Source: Pseudomonas sp. stari2
GTDB lineage: Bacteria > Pseudomonadota > Gammaproteobacteria > Pseudomonadales > Pseudomonadaceae
NCBI RefSeq assembly: GCF_040760005.1
Contig: NZ_CP099760.1
Span: 3,901,501-3,965,500, forward strand
Length of the DNA: 64,000 bases
Reading direction: 5' to 3'
The notes beneath the pieces are model-generated. The model made no database searches and had not been told where the DNA came from. It was given only the letters and a program-made list of their open reading frames with translations. Positions 1 to 8,064 of this stretch are shown in pieces; position 1 is the first letter of the stretch, and every line of letters starts with the position of its first letter. The position numbers and the translations under genes were made by a program.

Positions 1-2
1 CC

Positions 3-293
3 AACGCTGACGTGGGTCCGGCTGACGCCGACGTCAACCCGGCCTCGGCGGACATCGCCTGGAGCAACGGCATCTGGGTTGCCAATGGCAACCTCGCGAT
101 CCGCCACCTCGGCGTGCCGACCGTCACCGTGCCGATGGGCGTGATGGCCGATATTGGCATGCCAGTGGGGCTGACGTTTGCTGGTCGTGCCTATGACGAC
201 TCGACGTTGCTGCGCTTGGCGGCGGCGTTTGAAGCGACAGGGTCGAAACGCCTGGTGCCGCCACGTACGCCGGCACTGGTGGCAGGCAAGTAA
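3..293 (+). CDS. Amidase-family protein, C-terminal fragment (5' end outside window)
   Basis: This frame is open from the left edge and ends with TAA at 291-293, giving about 96 residues of the C-terminal part of an amidase-signature hydrolase. The tail pattern around PVGLTFAGRAYDD, followed by an Ala/Leu-rich helix containing AFEATG, is typical of the end of these 450-600 residue Ser-cisSer-Lys amidases. The catalytic Ser-Ser-Lys lies upstream, outside the window. Family members cleave amides to a carboxylate and ammonia; the substrate cannot be told here. A perfect 22-bp palindrome ending the transcript follows at once. Confidence 0.8.
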   Translation, partial: NADVGPADADVNPASADIAWSNGIWVANGNLAIRHLGVPTVTVPMGVMADIGMPVGLTFAGRAYDDSTLLRLAAAFEATGSKRLVPPRTPALVAGK

Positions 294-302
294 ATGCAAA
301 AC

Positions 303-332
303 GGCGGGATCAATTGATCCCGCCATTTTTTT
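303..332. terminator. Bidirectional intrinsic terminator
   Basis: A perfect 22-nt palindrome (303-324: GGCGGGATCAA and its complement) is followed by ATTTTTTT on the plus strand and TTTTGC on the minus strand. It lies between the convergent amidase and Dyp peroxidase genes and overlaps the end of the latter. Confidence 0.85.
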
Positions 333-1269
333 ATCGCTCTGCCAGTTCTTCCAGCAAATCCGCCGAAGGCACGAAGAACAGACTGCCGGTCACCGCCGTG
401 CTGAAGTCCAGCAACCGATCATAGTTTCCGGGTGGCTTTCCGACGAACATGTTTTCCAGCATCTGCTCCAGCGGTTCGGGCGAACGTGCATAACCGATGA
501 AGTAAGTGCCAAATTCACCTGCGCCGGGCCGACCGAACGGCATATTGTCGCGCAGGATCTTCACTTCCTCGCCGTCCTTGGTGATGGTGGTCAACGCGCT
601 GTGGGAGTTGCTCGGCTTGACCGAATCGTCGAGCTCGATATCGGACAGTTTGGTCCGCCCGATCACCCGTTCCTGCGCTTCGACCGGCAATTCGTTCCAC
701 GCCTTCATGTTGTGCAGATACTTCTGCACCAGCACGTAACTGCCACCGCTGAACGCGGGATCTTCATCGCCGACGAGCGTGAAATGCTCGGCTTTGCGTC
801 CGACCGGGTTCTCCGTGCCGTCGACAAAACCGATGATGCTGCGCATGTCGAAATAGCGGAAACCCTGCACTTCGTCGGTCACGGTCACGACGCCGTCCAG
901 CGACGACATCAATTGCGTGGCCAACTCGAAACACAGGTCCATCTGATCGGCACGAATGTGCAGCAGCAAATCACCGGGCGTGGAAACCGCGCGCCGTCCT
1001 TCTACACCGAATTCACGAAAGTCATGCAGCGACGCCGGTCGCGGACTGCCGAACAGGCGATCCCAGGCGCTGGAAGAAAACCCGCAAACGCAGGACAGGT
1101 TGCCCGAGGGCACGCGCTTGCCGACCGAGCGTGTCAGGCCTGCGATATCGGCGCACCAGCCGCGGACTGTTTCAGCCGCCTCGGCTTCGGCATTGAGGGT
1201 CGCCACGATGAATATCGCAGCGCTGGTGATCGGGCTGCAGACGGCTTGAGGATCTGGCGTGTCGATGAT
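331..1269 (-). CDS. Dyp-type heme peroxidase (YfeX-like)
   Basis: The product belongs to the dye-decolorizing peroxidases, which bind heme b and oxidise substrates with H2O2, usually in the cytoplasm. The family signature GxxDG appears as GFVDG near residue 150, with its distal Asp, followed by TENP. A His in SNSHSAL near residue 223 is a good candidate proximal heme ligand. Near the C-terminus are NMPFGRPG and GTYFIGYAR, also typical of the family. The start is unusual: the frame opens at a GTG at 1356 and has a TTG near 1314, neither with a ribosome-binding site. An ATC codon at 1269-1267 has AGGAG five bases upstream. I chose ATC, giving 312 residues; the usual family length is about 300. 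No signal peptide is seen. Confidence 0.85.
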   Translation of the reverse strand: MIDTPDPQAVCSPITSAAIFIVATLNAEAEAAETVRGWCADIAGLTRSVGKRVPSGNLSCVCGFSSSAWDRLFGSPRPASLHDFREFGVEGRRAVSTPGDLLLHIRADQMDLCFELATQLMSSLDGVVTVTDEVQGFRYFDMRSIIGFVDGTENPVGRKAEHFTLVGDEDPAFSGGSYVLVQKYLHNMKAWNELPVEAQERVIGRTKLSDIELDDSVKPSNSHSALTTITKDGEEVKILRDNMPFGRPGAGEFGTYFIGYARSPEPLEQMLENMFVGKPPGNYDRLLDFSTAVTGSLFFVPSADLLEELAER

Positions 1270-1472
1270 CGTCGCTCCTGGCGTGATGGACTGACTCGAT
1301 AGCGAGGTTAGCAAAGAAGTGTTGAATGAAGTATTACCCGCATCTGCCCATCTCACCTGACAGTTCGTTATTCACGAACAATACCCACGAAATAAACGAT
1401 TTTTCTTCCTCGGAATTCTCCTACTAGCATGGCCCCGTCTACCCCGAAAAACATAAAGACAGGGAGAACGAC

Positions 1473-2450
1473 ATGCATCCCCTCAACATCGGCGAACCCT
1501 GGATGTGGGCCGCCTTCATCGTTTTTGTCCTCGCCATGCTGGCCGTTGACCTGTTTGTCTTCGGCGGGCGCAAGGCACATCGGGTCTCGGTGCGCGAAGC
1601 CTCATCCTGGGTGATTGCGTGGTGCATGCTGGCAATGGCCTTTGCCGGGCTGCTCTGGTGGTACCTGAACGGCGAATTCGGGCCCGAAATCGCCCAGCGC
1701 AAGACCCTGGAATTCCTCACCGGTTATTTGATCGAGCAGTCGCTGTCGATCGACAACATGTTCGTCTTCGTGATGATTTTCGGCTATTTCGCCGTGCCGC
1801 CGGAGTTGCAGCGTCGGGTGCTGTTGTACGGCGTGCTCGGCGCGATCGTGATGCGCGCGGCGATGATCTTCGCCGGGGTGTGGCTGGTCTCGCAGTTCAC
1901 GTGGCTGCTGTATGTGTTCGGCGTGTTCCTGATCATCACCGGGATCAAGATGCTGGTGTTCGCCGAACAGCAACCGGACCTCGATAACAATCCGCTTCTG
2001 CGCTGGGTGCGCGGGCATCTACGGATCACCAACGGCTTTCACGGTGAACGCTTTTTCGTGCTGCAGAACGGTGTGCGCTGGGCCACGCCGATGTTTCTGG
2101 TGCTGGTGCTGATCGAGGCCAGCGACTTGATGTTCGCGGTCGACAGCATCCCGGCAATTTTCGCCGTGACGACCGATCCGTTCATCATTTTCACCTCGAA
2201 CATCTTCGCGATCATGGGCCTGCGGGCGCTGTACTTTTTGCTGGCGGACATGGCCGACCGCTTTCACCTGCTCAAGTACGGACTGGCGCTGGTGCTGGTG
2301 TTCATCGGCGGGAAGATGACGGCGATGCCGTGGTTTCACATGCCGGTGGAGTGGTCGCTGGCGATTGTCGGCGGGCTGATTCTGGCGTCGGTGTTGCTCA
2401 GTCTGGTGCTGACGAAGGGTCAATCGCCCGAGGAAAGTCAGGCGAAATAA
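1473..2450 (+). CDS. TerC/Alx family integral membrane protein
   Basis: 325 residues with about eight to nine hydrophobic segments. The two acidic signatures of the TerC family are present: LSIDNMFVF (Asp94) and ASDLMFAVDS (Asp218, Asp224), within membrane segments. TerC/Alx proteins are inner-membrane proteins linked to metal (manganese) export and tellurite resistance; the ion is not settled by sequence alone. The start is supported by GGGAG ahead of the ATG. I looked for a yybP-ykoY manganese riboswitch in the 115-nt leader and did not find its GGGGAGUA core. A small hairpin (1363-1379, GTTCGT/ACGAAC) lies upstream. A strong stem terminator follows. Confidence 0.9.
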   Translation: MHPLNIGEPWMWAAFIVFVLAMLAVDLFVFGGRKAHRVSVREASSWVIAWCMLAMAFAGLLWWYLNGEFGPEIAQRKTLEFLTGYLIEQSLSIDNMFVFVMIFGYFAVPPELQRRVLLYGVLGAIVMRAAMIFAGVWLVSQFTWLLYVFGVFLIITGIKMLVFAEQQPDLDNNPLLRWVRGHLRITNGFHGERFFVLQNGVRWATPMFLVLVLIEASDLMFAVDSIPAIFAVTTDPFIIFTSNIFAIMGLRALYFLLADMADRFHLLKYGLALVLVFIGGKMTAMPWFHMPVEWSLAIVGGLILASVLLSLVLTKGQSPEESQAK

Positions 2451-2482
2451 AAGCCGTGGGAGCAAATGGCTCCCACGGCTTT
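2450..2482. terminator. Bidirectional intrinsic terminator
   Basis: A 14-bp perfect stem (2450-2463 with 2469-2482, AAAGCCGTGGGAGC arm, loop of five) lies between the convergent TerC-like and binding-protein genes. A/T pairs flank the GC core on both sides, so it can stop both transcripts. Confidence 0.85.
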
Positions 2483-2486
2483 GAAC

Positions 2487-3587
2487 CTATTTATCGGACT
2501 TGATGCTGGTCCACACCCGCGTCCGCACCCGCTCCAGTTTCTGCGGCAATGGCTGCACCACATACAGCGTCTTCAGCGCCTCGCTGGTCGGTGTCAGGTT
2601 CGGGTTGTCGGTGATTTCCTTGTTGATCAACGGCAGCGAATCCTTGTTGGCATTCGGGTAGCCGAGGAAGTCACTGATTGAGGCGATGACCTTCGGATCG
2701 AGCAGGTTGTTGAGGAACTCGTGAGCCTCTTCAACGTTCTTCGCGCTCTTCGGAATGGCGAAGGTGTCGAACCAGATCGGCGCGCCCTCCTTCGGCAGAC
2801 GCCAGTCGACCACCACGCCGTTCTTCGCCTCTTTGGCGCGGTTACCAAACTGGTAGAAGCTGCCGGAATAACCGATGGCCACGCAGATGTCGCCGTTGGC
2901 GATGTCGGTCATGTACTTGGCCGAGTTGAAATAGGTGACGTAAGGGCGAACCTTGAGCATCAGGTCCTTGGCTTTCTCATAGTCGGCCGGGTTCTGGCTG
3001 TTCGGGTCGAGGCCCAGGTAATGCAGCGCCAGCGGGAGGATTTCCGACGGCGAATCGAGCATCGCCACGCCGCAGGATTTGAGCTTTTCCATGTTCTCGG
3101 GCTTGAACACCAGATCCCAACTGTCCACTGGTGCATTCTCGCCGAGTGCAGCCTTGACCTTGGCCGGGTTGAAACCGATCAGCACCGTGCCGACCATGTA
3201 CGGCACGCCGTACTGATTGCCAGGGTCGTTGGAATCGAGCAACTTGAGCAGCGCCGGGTCCTGATGGCTCCAGTTCGGCAGTTTGGACTTGTCGAGTTTC
3301 TGGAACACGCCGGCCTTGATCTGGGTATCGAGGAACTGGTTCGACGGCACCACCAGGTCGTAGCCGGAGTTGCCGGTCAGCAGTTTGGCTTCGAGGGATT
3401 CGTTGGTGTCGAAGGTGTCCCAGGTCACTTTGATGTTGCTTTTGGCGGCGAAATCCTTGGGCACCGACGGCAGGATGTAGTCCGCCCAGTTGTACACCCG
3501 CAGTTCGCGCTGTTCGGCCTGCACGGCGCCGGCCAGCAGCGTCAGCCCGCAGACAGTGGCGCCCAGAATGCGTTTCATCGTGACCAT
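2487..3587 (-). CDS. Polyamine-type (PotF-like) ABC transporter periplasmic binding protein
   Basis: 366 residues with an N-terminal signal peptide: Lys-Arg, a hydrophobic stretch, and a cleavage-like AVQAEQ near residue 25. The mature start RELRVYNWADYI is characteristic of spermidine/putrescine binding proteins, where this Tyr-Asn-Trp-x-x-Tyr strand lines the polyamine site. Later segments such as VPSNQFL, YGVPYMVGT and WRLPKEGAPIWFD also match PotD/PotF-type proteins. It should deliver a polyamine to an inner-membrane ABC transporter, but no permease or ATPase gene lies nearby, so it is an orphan binding protein. Two starts are possible (3587, behind GGGGAA, or the internal Met at 3578). 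Expression would come from its own promoter in the 3588-3840 gap. Confidence 0.9.
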   Translation of the reverse strand: MVTMKRILGATVCGLTLLAGAVQAEQRELRVYNWADYILPSVPKDFAAKSNIKVTWDTFDTNESLEAKLLTGNSGYDLVVPSNQFLDTQIKAGVFQKLDKSKLPNWSHQDPALLKLLDSNDPGNQYGVPYMVGTVLIGFNPAKVKAALGENAPVDSWDLVFKPENMEKLKSCGVAMLDSPSEILPLALHYLGLDPNSQNPADYEKAKDLMLKVRPYVTYFNSAKYMTDIANGDICVAIGYSGSFYQFGNRAKEAKNGVVVDWRLPKEGAPIWFDTFAIPKSAKNVEEAHEFLNNLLDPKVIASISDFLGYPNANKDSLPLINKEITDNPNLTPTSEALKTLYVVQPLPQKLERVRTRVWTSIKSDK

Positions 3588-3792
3588 GTTGTGTTTCCCC
3601 GAATGCAGCGTGAGTCGATGGTTTTTATGTTCTGTACACGGCAGCGGCTGTCAGGTCAGCCAAGGGCAAGGAAAGTGCAGCGTCTTGTTGTGGCTTCGAT
3701 TCTTGCCGACAGCGTAGCCGCAGCACAGTAGCCGGTTGGCCAAAAGGAGATCGATATGGCCAATTTGCGTGACCATCAGAATACTGAAACGA

Positions 3793-3819
3793 CAATGCCC
3801 GGTGAATGGCCGGGCATTG
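3793..3819. terminator. Hairpin between two minus-strand genes
   Basis: A 10-bp perfect stem (CAATGCCCGG at 3793-3802 with its complement at 3810-3819) lies downstream of the minus-strand permease that ends at 3842. The T tract on the minus side is short (CGTTTC), so it is a plausible but weak terminator. Confidence 0.6.
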
Positions 3820-3841
3820 TGTGAAGCAGCTGTGCAGGCGA

Positions 3842-5248
3842 TCAGTCAGTGAAACCCAACCGCGCCGCCCTGCTCTGCTGCGTCTGCCCGCGCGTCGCCA
3901 GGCAGTAATACAACGGGCAGGTCACGATCAGGCCGACCAGCCAAGACAGGTCCGCGCCGTCCACCAGGTTGGCGTAGGGGCCAACGTACAACGAGGTATT
4001 GGCAAACGGCAGCTGCACGATGATGCCGATGAAATAGGCAATGATCGCGTGCAGATTGAAGCGCCCGTAGATCCCGCCATCGGCGCGGAAGATCGAGGCG
4101 ATGTCGTAGCTGCCGCGCTTGATCAGGTAGAAGTCGATCAGGTTGATCGACGCCCACGGCACCAGTACCAACAGCAGCGCCAGAATCAGGCCGATGAACT
4201 CGGAAATGAAATCCGCCGACGCCCCCAGCGCCACCACGCAGCAGCCCGCCAGCACCACGCTGGACAGTATCACCCGCACCTTGATGCTCGGCGTCCATTG
4301 GCTGGCGAAGGTCTGGATCGAGGTGATGATCGACAGCACCGCGCCATACAGATTCAGCGCGTTGTGGCTGATGATGTTGAGCAAAAACAGCACCATCAGA
4401 ATCGGCCCCAGCCAACCGGTGGACTGCTTGACCGCCGCCATCGCCTCGGTGCCCTCGGGTGTCGCCAGCACCGCCACCGCACCGAACGTGAACGACAGAA
4501 TCGTGCCCAGCGTGGCGCCCAGGTAAGTCGCGATAAATGGCTTGCTGATACCGATGTCCGCCGGCAGGTACCGGGAATAGTCCGAGACGTACGGCGAGAA
4601 ACTGATCTGCCAGATAATCCCCAGCGACACCGTTGCCAGCCACCCGGACAGATTAAAGCTGCCACGGGTGAAGAAGTCCGCCGGCAAGTCGTGGGCAAAG
4701 ATGTAGATGAAGCCGGCCAGCAACGCACTGCCCATCACCCAGGTGCCGATGCGGTTGAGCGTATGGATGAAGTTGTAGCCGATCACGCCGATGGCCGTAG
4801 CACTGAGGGCGCCGATCAGAATGCTCAGCGGCGCAGGCACCGACGGCGCAATGCCGACGATGGATTTGCCGGCGAGCACGATGTTGGAAATGAAGAAACC
4901 GATGTAGATGATTGCGGCGAAAAACACGATCAGCAGCGCACCGTAACGCCCGAACTGACCACGACTCTGCACCATCTGCGGAATGCCCATGCGCGGGCCT
5001 TGCGCCGACGCCAGGGCAATCACCACCCCGCCGATCATGTGCCCCAGCGCAATCGCCAGCAGCCCCCAGAACAGGTCGAGATGAAACACCTGAACCACCA
5101 TGGCGCCGGTGACGATGGGCAGTGGCGCAATGTTGGTGCTGAACCAAAGGGTGAAAAGGTCGCGGGCCTTCCCGTGGCGTTCCGCGAGTGGGACGTAGTC
5201 GACCGTGTGATTCTCGATCAACGGATCTTGCCGGGACATCTGGGACAT
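3842..5248 (-). CDS. NCS1-family nucleobase/heterocycle permease (CodB-like), copy 1
   Basis: 468 residues with about twelve membrane segments, an inner-membrane symporter of the nucleobase:cation symporter-1 family. Hallmarks include TLWFSTNIAPLPIVTGA in the first helix region, SAQGPRMGIPQM, the YVSDYSRYLP loop, and SHNALNLYGAV. The nearest named relative is cytosine permease CodB, but substrates in this family also include hydantoins, purines and other N-heterocycles. It is a close paralogue of the permease at 13934-15349 in every one of these segments. It is divergent from the flavin reductase gene across a 322-bp promoter region with two dyads, which suggests shared control and a role importing the substrate of that oxygenase system. 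Confidence 0.92.
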   Translation of the reverse strand: MSQMSRQDPLIENHTVDYVPLAERHGKARDLFTLWFSTNIAPLPIVTGAMVVQVFHLDLFWGLLAIALGHMIGGVVIALASAQGPRMGIPQMVQSRGQFGRYGALLIVFFAAIIYIGFFISNIVLAGKSIVGIAPSVPAPLSILIGALSATAIGVIGYNFIHTLNRIGTWVMGSALLAGFIYIFAHDLPADFFTRGSFNLSGWLATVSLGIIWQISFSPYVSDYSRYLPADIGISKPFIATYLGATLGTILSFTFGAVAVLATPEGTEAMAAVKQSTGWLGPILMVLFLLNIISHNALNLYGAVLSIITSIQTFASQWTPSIKVRVILSSVVLAGCCVVALGASADFISEFIGLILALLLVLVPWASINLIDFYLIKRGSYDIASIFRADGGIYGRFNLHAIIAYFIGIIVQLPFANTSLYVGPYANLVDGADLSWLVGLIVTCPLYYCLATRGQTQQSRAARLGFTD

Positions 5249-5326
5249 ATATGAACTCGATTGGGTCTGTTCTTATCGTTGTATGAAGCCAAACCGGGGA
5301 CGTTCTTCGTCGCCCCTCAGATGAAC

Positions 5327-5339
5327 ACCATATTATGGT
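5327..5339. promoter_or_regulatory. Operator-like dyad near the permease start
   Basis: ACCAT-ATT-ATGGT is a perfect inverted repeat with a three-base centre. It lies about 80 bases upstream of the permease start. It resembles GntR-type sites only loosely; the binding protein is not identified in the window. Confidence 0.4.
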
Positions 5340-5507
5340 ATTCCAACTTTTTCACAAGACTGATCCGCTGTTTACGGCGATAACTGATCCGGCATCCTCC
5401 CCGATAGCCAGGCTTTACGGATAGATGAAAGGCCCGTAAATGTTGAGTTTCCGACGAATGCACCACGTTTATCGTTTCACCAAAAAAGCACTTGCAATCG
5501 ATGTATT

Positions 5508-5519
5508 ACGGTATACCAT
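5508..5519. promoter_or_regulatory. Operator-like dyad upstream of the flavin reductase
   Basis: ACGGTATACCAT contains the perfect palindrome GGTATACC, a core seen in FadR-subfamily GntR operators. It lies 52 bases upstream of the flavin reductase start, where it could overlap a promoter. Confidence 0.4.
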
Positions 5520-5570
5520 CAGACCCACAAACGAATAAAAACACGCTTCAACGCACTCGAGGATTGACCA

Positions 5571-6056
5571 ATGATCGATGCTGCCGTCTACAAACAAGTC
5601 ATGGGCTCGTTCCCGTCCGGCGTCACCGTCATCACCACGCTTGATGACGACGGCCAGATCGTCGGCCTGACCGCCAGCGCGTTCAGTTCGCTGTCGATGG
5701 ACCCGGCCCTGGTGCTGTTCTGCCCCAACTACAGTTCCGACTCCTATCCCGTCCTGATCAAGAACAAACGCTTTGCCATTCACGTACTGTCCGGCGGCCA
5801 GCAGAGCGAAGCCTACGCCTTCGCCCGCAAAGGCAAGGACAAGGCGCAGGGCATCGAGTGGACGCTGAGCGAACTGGGCAACCCGATTCTGGCGAACGCG
5901 ACAGCTATCATCGAGTGTGAGCTGTGGCGCGAATACGAAGGCGGCGACCACGCGATCATGGTCGGCGCGGTGAAAAACCTCATCGTCCCTCAGCAGGACG
6001 CCGGCCCGCTGGTGTATTGCCACGGCAAGATGGGCGCCCTGCCCGCCTTCGCCTGA
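5571..6056 (+). CDS. Flavin reductase of a two-component monooxygenase
   Basis: 161 residues matching the small FMN-binding flavin reductase domain (HpaC/RutF type). These enzymes use NAD(P)H to make free reduced flavin for a partner oxygenase. Typical features are the N-terminal FPSGVTVITT segment, GLTASAFSSLSMDPALVLF (flavin-binding region) and a C-terminal Cys-His pair in VYCHGKMG. It lies 67 bases ahead of a luciferase-like monooxygenase on the same strand, its likely partner. The pair resembles RutF and RutA of uracil breakdown in overall design only. It is divergent from an NCS1 permease. Confidence 0.9.
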   Translation: MIDAAVYKQVMGSFPSGVTVITTLDDDGQIVGLTASAFSSLSMDPALVLFCPNYSSDSYPVLIKNKRFAIHVLSGGQQSEAYAFARKGKDKAQGIEWTLSELGNPILANATAIIECELWREYEGGDHAIMVGAVKNLIVPQQDAGPLVYCHGKMGALPAFA

Positions 6057-6123
6057 TCCGCACCATTGCACTTAAACAGGCCGGCAAGCGACCGGCCGAC
6101 CACAAGAGATTCGAGGTAGCGTC

Positions 6124-7167
6124 ATGAAATTTTCCCTGTTCGTACACATGGAACGCTGGGACGAAAGCGTCAGCCACCGTCAACTGTTCGAAGACCTGAC
6201 CGAACTGACGTTGATGGCCGAGGCCGGTGGTTTCAGCACCGTGTGGATCGGCGAACACCATGCCATGGAATACACCATCTCGCCGAGCCCGATGCCGCTG
6301 CTGGCCTACCTCGCCGCCAAAACCACCACCATTCATCTGGGCGCCGGCACCATCATTGCGCCGTTCTGGCATCCGCTGCGGGTCGCGGGTGAATGCGCCC
6401 TGCTCGATGTGATCAGCAACGGCCGGATGGAAGTCGGCCTGGCCCGTGGCGCCTATCAGGTGGAATTCGACCGCATGGCCGGCGGCATGCCTGCTTCCAG
6501 CGGCGGCCAGGCGTTGCGGGAAATGGTCCCGGTGGTCCGCGCCCTGTGGCAAGGCGACTATGCCCACAACGGCGAGATCTGGAAATTCCCTACTTCCACC
6601 AGCGTGCCGAAACCGGTCCAGAAGCCGAACCCGCCGATGTGGATCGCCGCCCGGGACCCGGACTCGCACAACTTCGCCGTGGCCAACGGCTGCAATGTGA
6701 TGGTCACGCCACTGATGAAAGGCGATGAAGAAGTCCTCGACCTGAAGAACAAATTCCAGACCGCACTGGACAACAACCCGGATGTGCCGCGTCCACAATT
6801 GATGGTGCTGCGTCATACCCACGTGCACGCGGCGGATGACCCGGAAGGCTGGAAGGTTGGCGCGAAAGCCATTTCACGTTTCTATCGCACCTTCGATGCG
6901 TGGTTCGGCAACAAGGAAACTCCGATTAATGGCTTCCTCGCCCCGAGCCCGGAAGAGAAATTTGCCGGCCGGCCGGAGTTTGAACTGGAGAGCCTGCACA
7001 AGACCGCGATGATCGGCACGCCGGAAGAGATCATTCCGCGTATCAAGTACTACCAGGAACTGGGGGTGGATGAGTTCAGTTTCTGGTGCGACAACAGCTT
7101 GCCGCATGCGGAGAAGAAGAAGTCGCTGGAGTTGTTTATCAAGCACGTGGTGCCGGCGTTTAGATAA
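6124..7167 (+). CDS. Luciferase-like (LLM) flavin-dependent monooxygenase
   Basis: 347 residues with the bacterial-luciferase TIM-barrel fold. Supporting segments are the N-terminal KFSLFVHMERW strand, TVWIGEHHAMEY (the conserved W-x-x-EHH motif near residue 42), GAGTIIAPFWHPLRVA, and GLARGAYQVEFDRM. Such enzymes bind reduced FMN and O2 to oxidise a substrate, here probably supplied with flavin by the reductase gene just upstream. A ribosome-binding GAGGTAG precedes the ATG. The stretch WKFPTSTSVPKPVQKPNPPMW is typical of LLM oxidoreductases. The substrate is unknown; the context (NCS1 permeases, Rid and amidohydrolase-type genes) points to a nitrogen compound. A strong terminator follows. 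Confidence 0.9.
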   Translation: MKFSLFVHMERWDESVSHRQLFEDLTELTLMAEAGGFSTVWIGEHHAMEYTISPSPMPLLAYLAAKTTTIHLGAGTIIAPFWHPLRVAGECALLDVISNGRMEVGLARGAYQVEFDRMAGGMPASSGGQALREMVPVVRALWQGDYAHNGEIWKFPTSTSVPKPVQKPNPPMWIAARDPDSHNFAVANGCNVMVTPLMKGDEEVLDLKNKFQTALDNNPDVPRPQLMVLRHTHVHAADDPEGWKVGAKAISRFYRTFDAWFGNKETPINGFLAPSPEEKFAGRPEFELESLHKTAMIGTPEEIIPRIKYYQELGVDEFSFWCDNSLPHAEKKKSLELFIKHVVPAFR

Positions 7168-7183
7168 GCCTGCTGCCCGATAT

Positions 7184-7218
7184 ATGAAAACGCCCCGAAA
7201 TGTTCGGGGCGTTTTCAT
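7184..7218. terminator. Bidirectional intrinsic terminator
   Basis: A 16-bp perfect stem (7184-7199 with 7203-7218; arm ATGAAAACGCCCCGAA) with A/T-rich ends lies between the convergent monooxygenase and small membrane-protein genes; the minus gene's stop codon lies inside the 3' arm. Confidence 0.9.
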
Positions 7219-7703
7219 TTGGGGATTAAAGGCAACGATGGCTCTGTCGGATCAGGCAGAAAGAAGCGCGCTGTCAGCCAGCATGTTGCCATTGCCGTGA
7301 CGAACAGTACGACCATTCCGAACATCTCATCGGAAAAGGTCGCTCCCTTAACGTCCGATACAACGGCCAGGACAAACGGTGTCACCCATAAAGTCGCCAA
7401 CGCGGCGCCCGTCAGTGCAATCACTGAGCAGGCTCGGTTCGTCCGTTTGACCTTCATCAGTGCAATCACCATCGCGAACACCAAAAACGGTACAAGAAAT
7501 ATCACCTCAGCGAGCAAGGGACCGAGAAACGGCATCAACATCAGCTCACCTCCCACAACCTCGCCCATCAGCCGAGAATTCATGGCCAGATGGAAGATTG
7601 TTGCAAGGGTCTTGATGATGCTGCCAATGAAACCCGGAACCAGTGGACAAAGAAGAAAAGCGAGGAACACTTTCAGACGCGGGTATTTTTCCACTTCACT
7701 CAA
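7215..7703 (-). CDS. Small four-helix membrane protein, function unknown
   Basis: I do not recognise a named family. I chose a TTG start at 7703 because AAGGA lies seven bases upstream, giving 162 residues beginning MSEVEKYPRLKVF; the open frame itself extends to 7781 and would overlap the upstream gene by 32 bases. Four hydrophobic segments are visible (about 10-35, 50-75, 90-110, 120-140), with short polar loops and a Pro-rich tail ending LPLIPK. It sits directly downstream of a putative immunity gene on the same strand, in sequence less GC-rich than the surroundings. It may be cargo of the same small toxin/immunity island, but that is inference. Confidence 0.7.
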   Translation of the reverse strand: MSEVEKYPRLKVFLAFLLCPLVPGFIGSIIKTLATIFHLAMNSRLMGEVVGGELMLMPFLGPLLAEVIFLVPFLVFAMVIALMKVKRTNRACSVIALTGAALATLWVTPFVLAVVSDVKGATFSDEMFGMVVLFVTAMATCWLTARFFLPDPTEPSLPLIPK

Positions 7704-7749
7704 TGTCTGGATCCTTTTCGGACAATTAGCTCCGTCATTGTTTTGGTCC

Positions 7750-8064
7750 CTAGTCGAAAAATTCTTTTCGTCGATAAACAACTCGGTCAGTTTGCGGCGT
7801 CACCGGGAGTTCACCAGCACCAAATGAAACTACCCAATTACACTCCAGATTGGAGTCCTGATAGGCGGCGTATTGACACACTATGCCCTCCACTTCTTCA
7901 GCGTCCTCCTCGCTATCCTCCTCAAGATAAAACTTGATCAACCATCCATGTTCATCTCGAGATAAAACCACCATCCTGAAGTTTGGAGTAATTGCACCCA
8001 GCATTGCTTGAACAAGCATCAAAACCTGGAAATTCCAGTCTTTCAGATCCGCCAGATCTTTCAT
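7750..8064 (-). CDS. Putative orphan immunity protein (small acidic)
   Basis: 104 residues, acidic (LEEDSEEDAEEVEG near the middle), cytoplasmic, no membrane segment. The layout MKDLADLKDWNFQVLMLVQ then NFRMVVLSR and RVVYRRKEF is reminiscent of small immunity-like proteins found beside Rhs/polymorphic toxins in pseudomonads; this is recollection, not a search result. Its ATG overlaps by four bases (ATGA) the stop of a 53-codon frame that reads like a toxin C-terminal tail (8061-8222). That coupling is the arrangement expected for a toxin/immunity pair whose toxin gene has mostly been lost. Base composition is lower in GC than the neighbours. Confidence 0.65.
   Translation of the reverse strand: MKDLADLKDWNFQVLMLVQAMLGAITPNFRMVVLSRDEHGWLIKFYLEEDSEEDAEEVEGIVCQYAAYQDSNLECNWVVSFGAGELPVTPQTDRVVYRRKEFFD

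Larger units (their letters stand above)
5249..5570. other. Divergent promoter region between permease and flavin reductase
   Basis: No credible gene lies in these 322 bases. The region is clearly more AT-rich than its neighbours, has short T and A runs, and holds two operator-like dyads (5327-5339 and 5508-5519) that share a TGGTAT/ATACCA-type half-site. Confidence 0.6.

Noticed and set aside
178..1302. Long plus-strand frame over the Dyp peroxidase gene
   Set aside because: It is the antisense shadow of a gene with clear family motifs; its composition (His/Arg/Gln-rich) is typical of such shadows.
1356..1473. Possible yybP-ykoY manganese riboswitch ahead of the TerC-like gene
   Set aside because: The conserved GGGGAGUA core and paired elements are absent on the plus strand.
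3756..3824. 22-codon plus-strand frame with AAGGAG upstream (begins MANLRDHQNTETT)
   Set aside because: Its last ten codons are the terminator hairpin and nothing resembling the peptide is known to me; most likely chance.
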